From Acinetobacter indicus CIP 110367 (GTDB lineage: Bacteria; Pseudomonadota; Gammaproteobacteria; Pseudomonadales; Moraxellaceae), in the NCBI RefSeq assembly GCF_000488255.1, contig NZ_KI530755.1:124001-188000 (forward strand): a DNA stretch of 64,000 nucleotides, given 5' to 3'. Under the pieces are notes generated by a model. It saw nothing but the letters and a program-made list of their open reading frames with translations, was not told the DNA's origin and made no database searches. Positions 19,931-29,297 of this stretch are shown piece by piece. The position numbers were made by a program, and so were the translations under genes. The first letter of the stretch is position 1. Each line of letters starts with the position of its first letter.

Positions 19931-19958
19931 AAAAAGGACATCAAATGATGTCCTTTTT
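19931..19958. terminator. Terminator after the response regulator
   Basis: AAAAAGGACATCA/TGATGTCCTTTTT hairpin with very short loop, symmetric, so usable by the response regulator and by the convergent gene ending at 19980. Confidence 0.85.
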
Positions 19959-19979
19959 GTTTTGCAGATCGGCTAAGGC

Positions 19980-20747
19980 TTAAGCCAGACAATCCTGTTT
20001 TGGTGTGGCATCGGTACAGAACAGCGGATTCAAAGCGCATTGCAATTCATCAATCTGTTCCTGAGTCACATAGTCCTGAGATTTTAAGTAGTCGGCAATA
20101 CGGTCATCGCGCAGGCTTAAAAATGCCGGATCATAGACGCCTAAATCGACAAATAGCGCGGCAGTTTCCAGACTGTTAAAACGGTCCAAATAGACATCAT
20201 TGCCATACATCAGGAAGATATGATCTTCATGGGAATGAATATCCACACCTAAACGCTGTGCCAGTTCATGCGGCGGGGTTTTGATAAACAGTAAATCGGA
20301 CAGTTCATCAAACTGGCTGGTATCGAGTTCGGTTTTATCGGTTTTGACTTTGCCGAGCCAGGCTTTAAATACCAGGACCGCACCACCGCGCAGCAGCATG
20401 CTCCAGATCTGGTGACGGGTGGTGGCACCAAGACAGTCACATTCAGTTTCCAGCGAACGCAGCAGTTTCTGTTCCTGTTCAGACAGTTTTTCAAACAGGC
20501 CCAGTCCTTGTGGTTTATAGGCTGCCGGACTAAATACATCAAAATGTAGTTCATCAAAGACCTGTAAGGCCAGCGGTACAGCAGTTTGATAAATGGTATT
20601 CAGGGCTTCAATATGCGCATGTTCTAATTTGCTGTGCTGAAACAGGGTTTTCCAGTCGATGGCCGGCAACAGGGCATTGGCGCCATACTGACGGTGAAAC
20701 TGTTGGTTCTGCTCATGACCTTGCTGTACTGCGCTTGAAAGACTCAT
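19980..20747 (-). CDS. Hypothetical protein, possible acetate-regulon member
   Basis: A 255-residue soluble protein I do not recognise. The start is ATG 20747 (MSLSSAVQQGHEQNQQF) with AGAGGAG eight bases upstream. There is no signal peptide and no membrane segment. The sequence is mostly helical in character and acidic. Notable parts are IDWKTLFQHSKLEHAHIEAL, ECDCLGATTRHQIWSML, LLRGGAVLVFKAWLGK and a C-terminus with three Cys (LQCALN, LFCTDA, QDCLA). It sits between the response regulator and the hybrid kinase. ACGACTAAAGTCTAA, 130 bases upstream, matches sites before acs and actP, suggesting a role in the acetate response. The function is unknown. Confidence 0.8.
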   Translation of the reverse strand: MSLSSAVQQGHEQNQQFHRQYGANALLPAIDWKTLFQHSKLEHAHIEALNTIYQTAVPLALQVFDELHFDVFSPAAYKPQGLGLFEKLSEQEQKLLRSLETECDCLGATTRHQIWSMLLRGGAVLVFKAWLGKVKTDKTELDTSQFDELSDLLFIKTPPHELAQRLGVDIHSHEDHIFLMYGNDVYLDRFNSLETAALFVDLGVYDPAFLSLRDDRIADYLKSQDYVTQEQIDELQCALNPLFCTDATPKQDCLA

Positions 20748-20875
20748 CAAAAAACTCCTCTAGGCTGGATGATGATCAGCTCCGGACAGGACGTTCAGGG
20801 GCTCATCTCCAGACTAAACACTGATCTTTTCTTTTTAATGTCTTTTTTATGCGCGTATTGCCACATATCAGATAT

Positions 20876-20890
20876 ACGACTAAAGTCTAA
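20876..20890. promoter_or_regulatory. Putative acetate-regulon site upstream of the 255-residue hypothetical gene
   Basis: ACGACTAAAGTCTAA on the plus strand. GACT-AA-AGTC is a dyad. It lies about 130 bases upstream of the minus-strand gene starting at 20747, at nearly the same distance as the similar sites before acs and DUF485-actP. Confidence 0.45.
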
Positions 20891-21105
20891 TGTGTATTTT
20901 TTAATCAAAAAATAATTTTAAAAATCATAAGATTAAAATTTTGTAACCAGGTATACAGCTGTACACTGAGATTTTTGGTAGCCTTTGCCATAGTAAATAA
21001 TTCAATGGAATTTTCTGCCAATGGCTGTCAGGCAGATAGCGCCTGTTTTGAGCAGTTTTGCCTAGCGGGCTGCAATAAATCGCCATTTTCAGGCCCAAAA
21101 TACAA

Positions 21106-21140
21106 AACCTCTTTGTTACCGAAGCCGCAAAGAGGTTTCA
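21106..21140 (-). terminator. Terminator of the hybrid sensor kinase gene
   Basis: On the minus strand GAAACCTCTTTG pairs with CAAAGAGGTTTT around loop CGGCTTCGGTAA, followed by a T-rich tail, 13 bases after the stop. Confidence 0.7.
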
Positions 21141-21152
21141 AAATATGTCAGC

Positions 21153-24100
21153 CTAAGCTGAAATTTTCAGACCGGATAACCAGGCTCGCAAGGAGGCCGG
21201 TTTCAGCGGTTTTTTCAGCAACACGATATTCAGCTCTTTTAGACGCTGCGGTAATTCCGGATCCGAATCGGCGGTAATTAATGCCACTGGTACATTTTCC
21301 TGACGGTTGGCCAGAATAAAGTCCAGACCGACTTTATTGTTATTTAAATGCTGATCGACCAGCCAGACCTGAATATTTTCCTGCTGGATAATCTCCAGGG
21401 CCTGTTCCGGTTCGGTGGCTTTAAAGACCTGATAGCCCCATTTGCCCAATAAGGTCGCCATGCCTTCTAAAATGGTTTCATCATTATCCAGACACAGAAT
21501 TTTATAGGCCTTGGTTTTCAGCGGTACGGCCTGAACCGGTGCAGCCACGGCTTTAGGTGCATCCACCACCGGTACTTCAATCATGAAGCAGGAGCCCTGT
21601 CCGAGAGTGGAATAGACATAGACCGGATAATCCAGCAGGTTGGTCATACGCTGCACAATGGCCAGACCGAGGCCCAGACCCTGTTCACCCCACGGCGAGG
21701 TATGGCCGCAACGTTCAAATTCCTGGAACAGTTTAATGCGCTGTTCTTCGGCAATGCCGGGACCGGTATCCCAGACCCCGATGCGGATATGCTGCGGACG
21801 CTGTGCAGAACGTAATACCCCGACCACGACTTTGCCTTTGGCGGTATAACGCAGTGCATTGCTGACAAAGTTTTGGATAATCCGGCGAATCCATTGCGGA
21901 TCGGTGTCAATCCAGAACTGGGCATCATGCACGGCAAACTGGATGCCACGCTGTGCAGCAATGGATTTAAATTGCAGTTCCAGATCACTGAGCAGGTCAT
22001 GCAGTGGATAAGGCTGACGTTTTGGCTGAATAGTGCCGCCTTCTAAACGGGCAATATCCAGCAGTGCAGACAGCATGCTTTCAGCCCCATGCAGCGCACG
22101 ATCCAGCTGCTGCAAGGTTTTACGGTCATCATCCGACTGGATGCTTTGCTCTAGCGCGGTACTGAACAGACGGGCTGCGTGCATCGGTTGTAATAGGTCA
22201 TGACTGGCCGCGGCAATAAAGCGGCTCTTGGACATATTGGCCTTGTCGGCCTGTTCGCGCGCCAGCTGCTGTTCGGCCAGGGCATCGGCCAATTGCTGGG
22301 TACGGTCTTGTACACGTGCTTCAAGGACCGCTTCATTTTCACGGAAGGCGGTAATATCGGCAAAGGTGGTCACGAAGCCACCGCCTTCAATCGGATTACC
22401 GCGCATTTGAATCACGCGGCCATCTTTACGGATACGTTCAAACTCATGCGCACTGCCGACTTTCATCCAGTGAATCCGTTTACGCACGTGTTCTTCCACC
22501 GAGCCCGGGCCACATTCGCCGCGCTCGGCGTTATAGCGGATCAGGTCGGCAATTGGACAGCCGACATAGACAATATCTTTTGGATAATCAAACAGTTTCA
22601 GATATTGATTGTTCCAGGCCACCAGACACATGTTTTCATCGACCACGCTCACCCCTTGGGTCATGTGGTCGATCATGGTCATGATCAGGTTCTGGTTAAA
22701 GCGCTGCCATTGGGAGGCCTGGTCAAGAATATTGGCGACCTGACCTAGCGCCAGACCATTGTTGACCATCGCCGTGGTGAGCAGGGTTCGCGCCGATGCC
22801 GCGCCAATGGTGCCGGCCAGGTACTGTTCGGTAAAACGCCACCACATGCCGTTGGCATTGCTGTTTTCATTCAGCACCACATTATTCTGTTCACTGAACT
22901 GCCGGAAGGCCTGCATGGTTGGCTCATCGCCGGTAATGCGTTTGGCCAGCGTAATCAGGTCACCGACTTTTAAACGCGCCACATCCTGATGCGAATAGCT
23001 GACTTCATTGCTGGTGGTGTGCGATGGCAGCGGCTTGGTTTCATAGTAGAAGAAACTTTCAGCCTGAATCTGTTCAGCCACACTCGGGCGGAATATGCGC
23101 GATACCCAGACATACAGCAATAGGTTCAGACCAAGTGACCAGACCACACCATGTGTCAGCGGCGCAAATGATTCAAAACCTAACAGCGCTTCCGGACGTA
23201 AGCCATTAATACCAAATGGCCCCACAGTTAAATAATACTGGGTAATCGCCGAGAACTGTTCTGGCAGACTGCGTAAAACCGTTGGCCAGAGCAGGGTATA
23301 GGCCCACATGATAAAACCGACAATCAGGCCGGCATAGACGCCCTGTTTACTGCCGCCGCGCCAGTACAGCCCGCCAATCAGGGCAGGGGAGAACTGCGCT
23401 ACCGCACTAAAGGCCAGTAAACCGAAGACCGAAAGCTGGTCAATATCATTAAAGAAATGGAAGAACAGGAAGCCAAGCAGCATCACCGCCAGAATACAGA
23501 TGCGGCGGGTGAATTTCAGCACCAGTGGCAACCGTTTGTCATGACGCGAAATCAGGCCCGAGCGCCACAGCGCCGGCATGATCAGGTCATTACTGAGCAT
23601 GATCGACAGCGCCACTGAAGACACCAGCAACATCCCGGTTGAAGCCGAAAAACCACCCAGGAAGGCCAGTAAGGTCAGCCATTCCTGATTATAGCTGAGC
23701 GGTAAGGACAGCACCGCGACATCCGGAATCATCAGATATTGCGGCGCGGCATGTAAGGCCCAGCTGGCAATTGGAATAATCGCGATGGTGGTTAAAATCA
23801 GATAAACGGCAAACCAGCGCCGTGCCCCGCGAATATGTTTTTCATCGCGTAATTCGACCACCGCCACGTGGAACTGGCGTGGCAAGCAGATAATCGCCAG
23901 TGCGGCCAGCAGGGTTTGCACCCAGAAAGTTTCCGGTACGCCCAACAGCTGCACTTCATGGAAGGTCTGGGCCACATCATTGCTGATCTGCTTCAGGTTA
24001 TCGGCCGATTCAAAGACAAAGAAACCGGCCACACAGAGCAGGGCAAACAGCTTGACGAAAGATTCAAAGGCCACCGCCAGCATTAAACCGCCGTGCTGTT

Positions 24101-24641
24101 CGGTGTTGGCAATTTGCCGGGTGCCAAACAGCATCGCCAGAATTGCCAGCAGCGCGGTTAAAAACAGTACACCATTGGTGGTACTTTCGACATGGGTGGT
24201 CTGATCCAGAATTACGGCAGCACTTAAGGCAATTGCGCGTAACTGCAGGGCCAGATAGGGAATAATCGCAATGACTGCCAGAATGGTCACCAGCGAGGCC
24301 AGGGCACCACTTTTGCCATATCGCGCTGCCACGAAGTCGGCAATCGAGGAAATGGCATGATGTTGCCGGACCCGACCCAAACGGCGCCAGATGTCATAGC
24401 CAACCGCCACGAACAAGAGCGGCCCTAAATAGATCGGCAGGAAGATAATGCCTTCACGCACCGCTGCACCAGTGGCCCCGTAAAAGGTCCAGGATGAACA
24501 GTAGACGCCCAAGGTCAGACTGAACAGCAGCATACGACCGCGCGTACTGAGGCGGCTCGCATGTTTTTCACCAAAAAATGCACAAATAAAAAGTAATGCA
24601 ATATAAAGGGCTAACACCCCGATAATCAGCCAGCTGTTCAT
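21153..24641 (-). CDS. Sodium:solute symporter-fused hybrid histidine kinase (MxtR/CrbS type)
   Basis: A 1162-residue inner-membrane sensor. Residues ~1-510 form an SSS-family transporter-like domain with about 13 hydrophobic helices (start MNSWLIIGVLALYIALLF). A PAS domain follows near 645-760 (MIDHMTQGVSVVDENMCLVA). The HisKA box AAASHDLLQPMHAARLF has the phosphorylated His at 814. The ATPase has N box NFVSNALRYT, G1 VWDTGPGIAEEQ and G2 GLGLGLAIVQRM. The C-terminal receiver (KILCLDNDETILEG) has acceptor Asp1096 in WLVDQHL. This layout is that of MxtR/CrbS, which with a LuxR-type regulator controls acetate scavenging. It is divergent from DUF485-actP and ends in a terminator at 21106. Confidence 0.93.
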   Translation of the reverse strand: MNSWLIIGVLALYIALLFICAFFGEKHASRLSTRGRMLLFSLTLGVYCSSWTFYGATGAAVREGIIFLPIYLGPLLFVAVGYDIWRRLGRVRQHHAISSIADFVAARYGKSGALASLVTILAVIAIIPYLALQLRAIALSAAVILDQTTHVESTTNGVLFLTALLAILAMLFGTRQIANTEQHGGLMLAVAFESFVKLFALLCVAGFFVFESADNLKQISNDVAQTFHEVQLLGVPETFWVQTLLAALAIICLPRQFHVAVVELRDEKHIRGARRWFAVYLILTTIAIIPIASWALHAAPQYLMIPDVAVLSLPLSYNQEWLTLLAFLGGFSASTGMLLVSSVALSIMLSNDLIMPALWRSGLISRHDKRLPLVLKFTRRICILAVMLLGFLFFHFFNDIDQLSVFGLLAFSAVAQFSPALIGGLYWRGGSKQGVYAGLIVGFIMWAYTLLWPTVLRSLPEQFSAITQYYLTVGPFGINGLRPEALLGFESFAPLTHGVVWSLGLNLLLYVWVSRIFRPSVAEQIQAESFFYYETKPLPSHTTSNEVSYSHQDVARLKVGDLITLAKRITGDEPTMQAFRQFSEQNNVVLNENSNANGMWWRFTEQYLAGTIGAASARTLLTTAMVNNGLALGQVANILDQASQWQRFNQNLIMTMIDHMTQGVSVVDENMCLVAWNNQYLKLFDYPKDIVYVGCPIADLIRYNAERGECGPGSVEEHVRKRIHWMKVGSAHEFERIRKDGRVIQMRGNPIEGGGFVTTFADITAFRENEAVLEARVQDRTQQLADALAEQQLAREQADKANMSKSRFIAAASHDLLQPMHAARLFSTALEQSIQSDDDRKTLQQLDRALHGAESMLSALLDIARLEGGTIQPKRQPYPLHDLLSDLELQFKSIAAQRGIQFAVHDAQFWIDTDPQWIRRIIQNFVSNALRYTAKGKVVVGVLRSAQRPQHIRIGVWDTGPGIAEEQRIKLFQEFERCGHTSPWGEQGLGLGLAIVQRMTNLLDYPVYVYSTLGQGSCFMIEVPVVDAPKAVAAPVQAVPLKTKAYKILCLDNDETILEGMATLLGKWGYQVFKATEPEQALEIIQQENIQVWLVDQHLNNNKVGLDFILANRQENVPVALITADSDPELPQRLKELNIVLLKKPLKPASLRAWLSGLKISA

Positions 24642-24715
24642 AATACCCGCGGTGTATTTATCTCGCGTTATAATACTCTATTCGTGAACGCATCAGTTTG
24701 AATTGCTCAAAATTT

Positions 24716-24732
24716 AACGACCAAAGTCTAAA
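24716..24732 (+). promoter_or_regulatory. Putative acetate-regulon site upstream of DUF485-actP
   Basis: AACGACCAAAGTCTAAA lies 109 bases before the DUF485 start and 75 bases from the divergent hybrid kinase start. It shares ACGACCAAAG with the acs upstream region and CAAAGTCTAA, one base off, with the site at 20876. Confidence 0.45.
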
Positions 24733-24825
24733 TTACAAGCACCCTATAAACTTGTTAGTTTTCATCATGAATATAATTCGAATTAAAAATTACGCCTAAG
24801 GCTGGGCGTTTCAAGGAGTAAAACT

Positions 24826-25158
24826 ATGGATGAGGCTCAAGTAGATCGAATTCTACACAATCCAAAATTCAAAGAAATGGTTGCAAAAAAGCGTAATCTT
24901 AGCTGGACGCTTACCGCAATCATGTTAATCGTTTATGTCGGCTTCATGTTGTTAGTTGGCTATAACAAAGAGTTTCTATTATCTTCCATTTCTGGTGGCG
25001 TGACGACCTGGGGTATTCCACTGGGTCTGGGCATCATCGTGTTATCTTTCATTTTGTGTGCAGTGTATTCCTATATTGCGAATAACAAGCTGGATCAACT
25101 GAATGAAGAAGCAATGCGTGAAGTAGAAGCAATTGCACAACAAAAAGGACAAGACTAA
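24826..25158 (+). CDS. DUF485 small membrane protein (YjcH-like)
   Basis: A 110-residue inner-membrane protein of the YjcH type nearly always found directly before act[18 protein letters not shown] is the conserved N-terminal cytoplasmic block. Two membrane helices lie near 28-50 ([18 protein letters not shown]) and 65-92 ([20 protein letters not shown]). A short charged tail follows. Its stop is one base before the actP start, so the two are co-translated. It probably helps the permease fold or work, but the role is unproved. AGGAG precedes ATG 24826. Confidence 0.93.
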   Translation: MDEAQVDRILHNPKFKEMVAKKRNLSWTLTAIMLIVYVGFMLLVGYNKEFLLSSISGGVTTWGIPLGLGIIVLSFILCAVYSYIANNKLDQLNEEAMREVEAIAQQKGQD

Positions 25159-25159
25159 G

Positions 25160-26875
25160 ATGAAATGGACTTCATTGAAGGCGCAAGCTGCTGCAGCTTC
25201 AGCGTTGATGATGTCAGGTATGGCTTTTGCCGCACCTGATCTGGGCGCAGCAGAACAACAAGCCACCAACTGGCCTGCAATTATCATGTTCCTGATCTTT
25301 GTGGGTGCGACCCTGTTCATTACCAAATGGGCGGCGAAACAAACCACCAATACCAAAGACTTCTATACTGCCGGTGGTGGTATTTCAGGTTTCCAAAACG
25401 GTCTGGCTATTGCCGGTGACTATATGTCGGCTGCGTCTTTCCTGGGTATTTCCGCCATGGTGTTTATGTCAGGCTTCGACGGCTTGCTGTACTCACTGGG
25501 CTTCATGGTGGGCTGGCCAATCGTATTGTTCCTGATTGCAGAACGTTTACGTAACCTGGGTAAATACAACCTGTCTGACGTAGTTTCCTTCCGTTTATCA
25601 GAAAAACCGGTACGTACCCTAGCAGCATTCAGCTCGCTAGTCGTTGTCGCGTTCTATCTGATTGCACAGATGGTGGGTGCAGGTCAGCTGATCAAACTGC
25701 TGTTCGGTCTGAACTATAACATCGCGGTTGTGCTGGTTGGCTTATTGATGATGGCTTATGTCATGTTCGGCGGCATGCTGGCAACGACCTGGGTACAGAT
25801 CATTAAAGCGGTACTGTTACTGTCTGGTGCAACCTTCATGGCCTTCATGGTAATGAAAGGCGTGGGCTTCAGCTTCACCAACATGTTTGAACAATCAATT
25901 CAGGTGTTCTCGAAGGTACATGACCTGAGCCTGGCTGATGCAGCCAATATCATGGGTCCAGGTAGCCTGGCATCTAACCCGATTGATGCGATCTCACTGG
26001 GTCTGGCATTAATGTTCGGTACTGCAGGTTTGCCACACATCCTGATGCGTTTCTTCACGGTAAAAGATGCCAAAGAAGCACGTAAATCTGTTGTGGTTGC
26101 AACCGGCTTTATTGGTTACTTCTACCTGTTAACCTTCATCATTGGTTTCGGTGCGATCCTGTATGTGGCTAATAACCCGCAATTCCTGGATGTTGCGAAA
26201 ATGGCAGTTACTGGCAAGTTAGAACTTGTTGGTGGTAACAACATGGCTGCGGTGCACTTGTCTGATGCAGTTGGTGGCGACTTGTTCATGGGCTTCATTT
26301 CAGCAGTAGCATTCGCAACAATTCTTGCGGTAGTTGCTGGTTTGACATTGTCTGGTGCTTCAGCAATCTCACACGACTTGTATGCTAACGTATTCAAGAA
26401 AGGTCAAACGACTCCTGAATCTGAGCTTCGCATGTCTAAAATTGCAACTTTAGGTTTAGCGATCTTCGCGATGATTCTGGGTATTCTGTTCGAGAAACAA
26501 AACGTTGCGTTCATGGTCGGTTTAGCATTCTCTGTAGCAGCATGTGCAAACTTCCCAGTACTTGTACTATCTATGTTCTGGAAAGGCTTAACGACTCGCG
26601 GTGCAGTGATTGGTGGGGTAGCAGGCTTAGTTGCAGCAGTCACCTTGATTGTATTGTCTAAAGCAGTTTGGGTAGATACGCTTCAAATTTCTGACACACC
26701 AATCAACCCATTCAATGGTCCTGCGATCTTTGCAATGCCACTTTCATTCTTCTGCTGCTGGTTGTTCTCTATCACTGACAACTCTGCGCAAGCACAAGCT
26801 GAACGTAAAGCATTCGATGCACAGTTCGTACGCTCACAAACGGGTATTGGTATCTCAGGTGCATCTGATCACTAA
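25160..26875 (+). CDS. actP: Cation/acetate symporter
   Basis: Sodium:solute symporter of the ActP group that imports acetate and other short monocarboxylates across the inner membrane. It has 571 residues from ATG 25160 ([17 protein letters not shown]), one base after the DUF485 stop. In-frame codons upstream lie inside that gene and are rejected. An N-terminal signal-like hydrophobic segment ends near AFAAPDLG, as in ActP. Then come about 13 helices with family blocks [20 protein letters not shown] and [29 protein letters not shown] near 405 is a conserved SSS block. It is paired functionally with acs at 14672 and ends in a strong terminator. Confidence 0.96.
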   Translation: MKWTSLKAQAAAASALMMSGMAFAAPDLGAAEQQATNWPAIIMFLIFVGATLFITKWAAKQTTNTKDFYTAGGGISGFQNGLAIAGDYMSAASFLGISAMVFMSGFDGLLYSLGFMVGWPIVLFLIAERLRNLGKYNLSDVVSFRLSEKPVRTLAAFSSLVVVAFYLIAQMVGAGQLIKLLFGLNYNIAVVLVGLLMMAYVMFGGMLATTWVQIIKAVLLLSGATFMAFMVMKGVGFSFTNMFEQSIQVFSKVHDLSLADAANIMGPGSLASNPIDAISLGLALMFGTAGLPHILMRFFTVKDAKEARKSVVVATGFIGYFYLLTFIIGFGAILYVANNPQFLDVAKMAVTGKLELVGGNNMAAVHLSDAVGGDLFMGFISAVAFATILAVVAGLTLSGASAISHDLYANVFKKGQTTPESELRMSKIATLGLAIFAMILGILFEKQNVAFMVGLAFSVAACANFPVLVLSMFWKGLTTRGAVIGGVAGLVAAVTLIVLSKAVWVDTLQISDTPINPFNGPAIFAMPLSFFCCWLFSITDNSAQAQAERKAFDAQFVRSQTGIGISGASDH

Positions 26876-26892
26876 GATGAGCAGGTATGCCA

Positions 26893-26919
26893 TAAAAAAG
26901 CCCCGCAAGGGGCTTTTTT
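26893..26919. terminator. Bidirectional terminator between actP and the 299-residue hypothetical gene
   Basis: Stem AAGCCCC/GGGGCTT with A's left and T's right. It touches the stop codon of the minus-strand gene at 26918. Confidence 0.85.
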
Positions 26920-27817
26920 ATGGCTGCGGTTTTTGCTTGCTGGCCCAGTAGGCCTGTAGTTTGCGATATAACGGTGATTCTTTTTCAAACCAGGTGGCTT
27001 TGGCATTCAGTAACAGCTTGGCGACCAGGTAGGCACCCGTGACCTGACCGACCACCGGTAGACCCAACAGCAGACCAATAAAGGCAATTTTACTGACCTT
27101 GATGCCAGATACTTTGGCCGCCATCCATTTAAATTCTGACCAGCTGATTTCCTGCTGCTGATAGCGCCGGAACAGTTCATAAATTGCCAGTGAAACACTG
27201 GCCACGGAGATGGCCGGAAAGTAGTCCCAGAAATGTTCATCATTCGGGTCTTTGGCGGTGACAATCACATCAATCGCATCTTCCACACTCTGGGTCAGCT
27301 CTTTGGTGCTGAGACCAGAACTTTCCAGACCCAACTGTGTCGCGATTTCTTCAGTGGTAAGCAGCGTTTCTTCAGGAGGGGCAGCAATCCAGTCTTTTCC
27401 GGTGCCAGTACCTTCGATGACTTTTAGTTGCAATTGCCAGCTTTCACCACTGTGCTGATCGGCCAGAAGCACATCAAAATCGGTATGGTCGCGCTGGTCC
27501 AGATACGCGGCATACAGACTGTCGCCATCTTCATGGTCCAGCCGTACAAATTCCATGTCATGCAACATGCCTTTGACCGTCGATACCAGCCCGACAATCT
27601 GCTGTTCATCAAAACCCTGTAAATAAGCCTGAATATCTTCCAGAGGGGCGTTTGCCAGTTCAGCATGGCTGCGTCTTAATGCAGCCAGTACCGCCTGATC
27701 CGCTTCAGTCAGTTGCGGCGTGCGCGCGTTCCAGGCCAGTTTGGCCAATACGGTGGTGATGGCCAGTGCATCAAAATTTTTACGGAGATAGTGAATCGGA
27801 GAGGACGATCGGGTCAT
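26918..27817 (-). CDS. Hypothetical protein with C-terminal hydrophobic region
   Basis: A 299-residue protein not recognised. The N-terminal 200 residues look soluble, acidic and partly helical (for example LTEADQAVLAALRRSHAELA). The C-terminal part has a membrane-like stretch IAFIGLLLGLPVVGQVTGAY near 245-270 and ends basic. There is no signal peptide. It begins three bases after the stop of the DUF697-like gene at 27821, so the two form an operon and probably work together, perhaps at the inner membrane. Beyond this the sequence gives no function. Confidence 0.75.
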   Translation of the reverse strand: MTRSSSPIHYLRKNFDALAITTVLAKLAWNARTPQLTEADQAVLAALRRSHAELANAPLEDIQAYLQGFDEQQIVGLVSTVKGMLHDMEFVRLDHEDGDSLYAAYLDQRDHTDFDVLLADQHSGESWQLQLKVIEGTGTGKDWIAAPPEETLLTTEEIATQLGLESSGLSTKELTQSVEDAIDVIVTAKDPNDEHFWDYFPAISVASVSLAIYELFRRYQQQEISWSEFKWMAAKVSGIKVSKIAFIGLLLGLPVVGQVTGAYLVAKLLLNAKATWFEKESPLYRKLQAYWASKQKPQP

Positions 27818-27820
27818 GGC

Positions 27821-28378
27821 TTAATCCTCTGGCTGTTGCAGCTGCTCTGCCTGAGCTTGTCCCTGCTTTTTCCCTTGCTGGAATGCCTGTTTCCATACCG
27901 CTTTAATGCGTTCCTCACTGAGCTTTTCATTGCGGGCTTTATGAGAAAAATACAGATCGGCCACTTTCATAATCGCAAAAGTCAGGCCGTAGACCAGCGG
28001 AATGGTCAGCAGGCCGCCAAAGCCAAAGGTCACGGTTTTCCAGACCCCCAGTGCAATCTGCTGCGCGGCGATGCCCAAACCGACCAGCCCGATCAGTTCT
28101 TTGACCCAGTCCAGCGCTTCATTGTCGGTCAGTTTAATGCCGTGAATGGCAGCAATCCGGCTGGCAAAGTAGCCCTGTAAAGGCGTCAGAATCAGAATAT
28201 CGGCAAAAGGCAGGGGCTGAATGGCGACACCGGCACAGGTGGCACAGGCCAGATGGGTGATTTTGGCAATTTTTTTATCCTGAGAAAGGTCATCCCGGAA
28301 TTCAATCTGGGTGATTTCTTGACGTACTTTTTCTGTAATTTTCATACAAAGGAGTGATCTGTCTGCGCTTTTAAGCAT
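27821..28378 (-). CDS. DUF697-like membrane-associated protein
   Basis: Up to 185 residues. The pattern CAGVAIQPLPFADILILTPL, then YFASRIAAIHG and a Gly-rich amphipathic segment (LIGLVGLGIAAQQIA), resembles the DUF697 domain. That domain often follows GTPase domains or occurs alone in the inner membrane. A second hydrophobic segment (TIPLVYGLTFAIMKVADLYF) precedes a charged Gln/Lys-rich tail. The start may be ATG 28345 (MKITEKVRQEITQ), which matches the domain better than 28378; neither has a clear ribosome binding site. It is divergent from the channel-like gene and upstream of the 299-residue gene in one operon. The role is unknown. Confidence 0.7.
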   Translation of the reverse strand: MLKSADRSLLCMKITEKVRQEITQIEFRDDLSQDKKIAKITHLACATCAGVAIQPLPFADILILTPLQGYFASRIAAIHGIKLTDNEALDWVKELIGLVGLGIAAQQIALGVWKTVTFGFGGLLTIPLVYGLTFAIMKVADLYFSHKARNEKLSEERIKAVWKQAFQQGKKQGQAQAEQLQQPED

Positions 28379-28381
28379 GCT

Positions 28382-29125
28382 ATGGTAATCAGAACAAAAA
28401 AGAAAGTGATGTCCGCATTACACCAAGATACCCAGGATGTGCCCATGCAAGCATTCATTGATTTATGGAAAGGATTCCGGCTGTTGCCTTCGGCCTGGCT
28501 GCTGTTAATGCAGTTTTTTATTCTCGTATTGTCGCTGCTTAGCCATCATGCCACCTATCGCGTGCTGATCTGGATGCTGGGTGTGGTGGTATTGCTGTTA
28601 ATTGCCAAAGTCATTCGCCAGACCCCGATGTTTACTTTTTTAGGGCTGAGCTTTGTCACGGGCGCCTTGTTCTTTTCTCTGCTGATTGTGCTGGGGGTTA
28701 ATAACCCGACCGTGCTGGTGATTAGTCATGCCTTTGAAGCCGCGGCCTATTTAAGTGCGGCCTATGGTTTGCTGCGTTATATGTTTGAAGACCGTTACCT
28801 GACTCGCGATGAACTGTTTGCCGCCGGCGCAGTATTCACCTTAATTGCCTGGGCGTTTGCCTTTGTTTACAATATTTGCCAGATACTGGATCCTTCCAGT
28901 TTTTATCATCCGACCCAACCAGATTTACAAAGCTGGCTGGATCTACTGTTTCTGAGTTTCAGTTTGCAGTCTGCCACCGGCCTGTCTGACCTGATGCCGA
29001 TTGGTCCGGCAGTACGGGTGATTGCCATGCTGCAAATGTTTTGCGGGGTGATGTATCTGGCCTTAATTGTTTCCCGGCTGATTGCCCTGCAATACATTCG
29101 TCATTTGCCCAGAAATAAAGATTAA
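28382..29125 (+). CDS. Ion-channel-like membrane protein (two-helix pore type)
   Basis: Up to 247 residues. The likely start is ATG 28409 (MSALHQDTQDVPM) rather than 28382. About six hydrophobic segments are visible. The last pair brackets a pore-like loop (LLFLSFSLQSATGLSDLMPI) followed by a helix, CGVMYLALIVSRLIAL. This is the layout of the two-helix ion-channel domain, but the K+ filter TVGYGD is replaced by ATGLSDLMP, so potassium selectivity is doubtful. It is divergent from the DUF697-like operon, with only 3 bases between annotated starts, so the two promoters must overlap the coding starts or be shared. Substrate unknown. Confidence 0.65.
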   Translation: MVIRTKKKVMSALHQDTQDVPMQAFIDLWKGFRLLPSAWLLLMQFFILVLSLLSHHATYRVLIWMLGVVVLLLIAKVIRQTPMFTFLGLSFVTGALFFSLLIVLGVNNPTVLVISHAFEAAAYLSAAYGLLRYMFEDRYLTRDELFAAGAVFTLIAWAFAFVYNICQILDPSSFYHPTQPDLQSWLDLLFLSFSLQSATGLSDLMPIGPAVRVIAMLQMFCGVMYLALIVSRLIALQYIRHLPRNKD

Positions 29126-29297
29126 TCATCGGCTTGGGCTATTGTGTTACAGCAGTTCAATAGTGTTTCTGCTGCGAGAGGACTAAGCTGTGCGCGAGTT
29201 TAAGCTCACGACACTCATCTTTTGTTCACCTTTGCGGTGAATGCTGCCCGGACCTAAAGCGTCTGTCTATCATCTTTAAAAATAAAATGGGGGAGTT

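Larger units (their letters stand above)
20748..21152. other. Gene-free interval between the hypothetical gene and the hybrid kinase
   Basis: About 405 bases. It holds the promoter and putative regulator site of the minus-strand gene at 19980-20747 and, at 21106-21140, the terminator of the hybrid kinase. A 100-codon open frame from 20975 has no family look and runs into the kinase on the other strand, so it is not called. Confidence 0.6.

Noticed and set aside
20975-21277. A 100-codon plus-strand frame after the hypothetical gene
   Set aside because: It overlaps the kinase 3' end and its terminator hairpin and has no protein-like composition.
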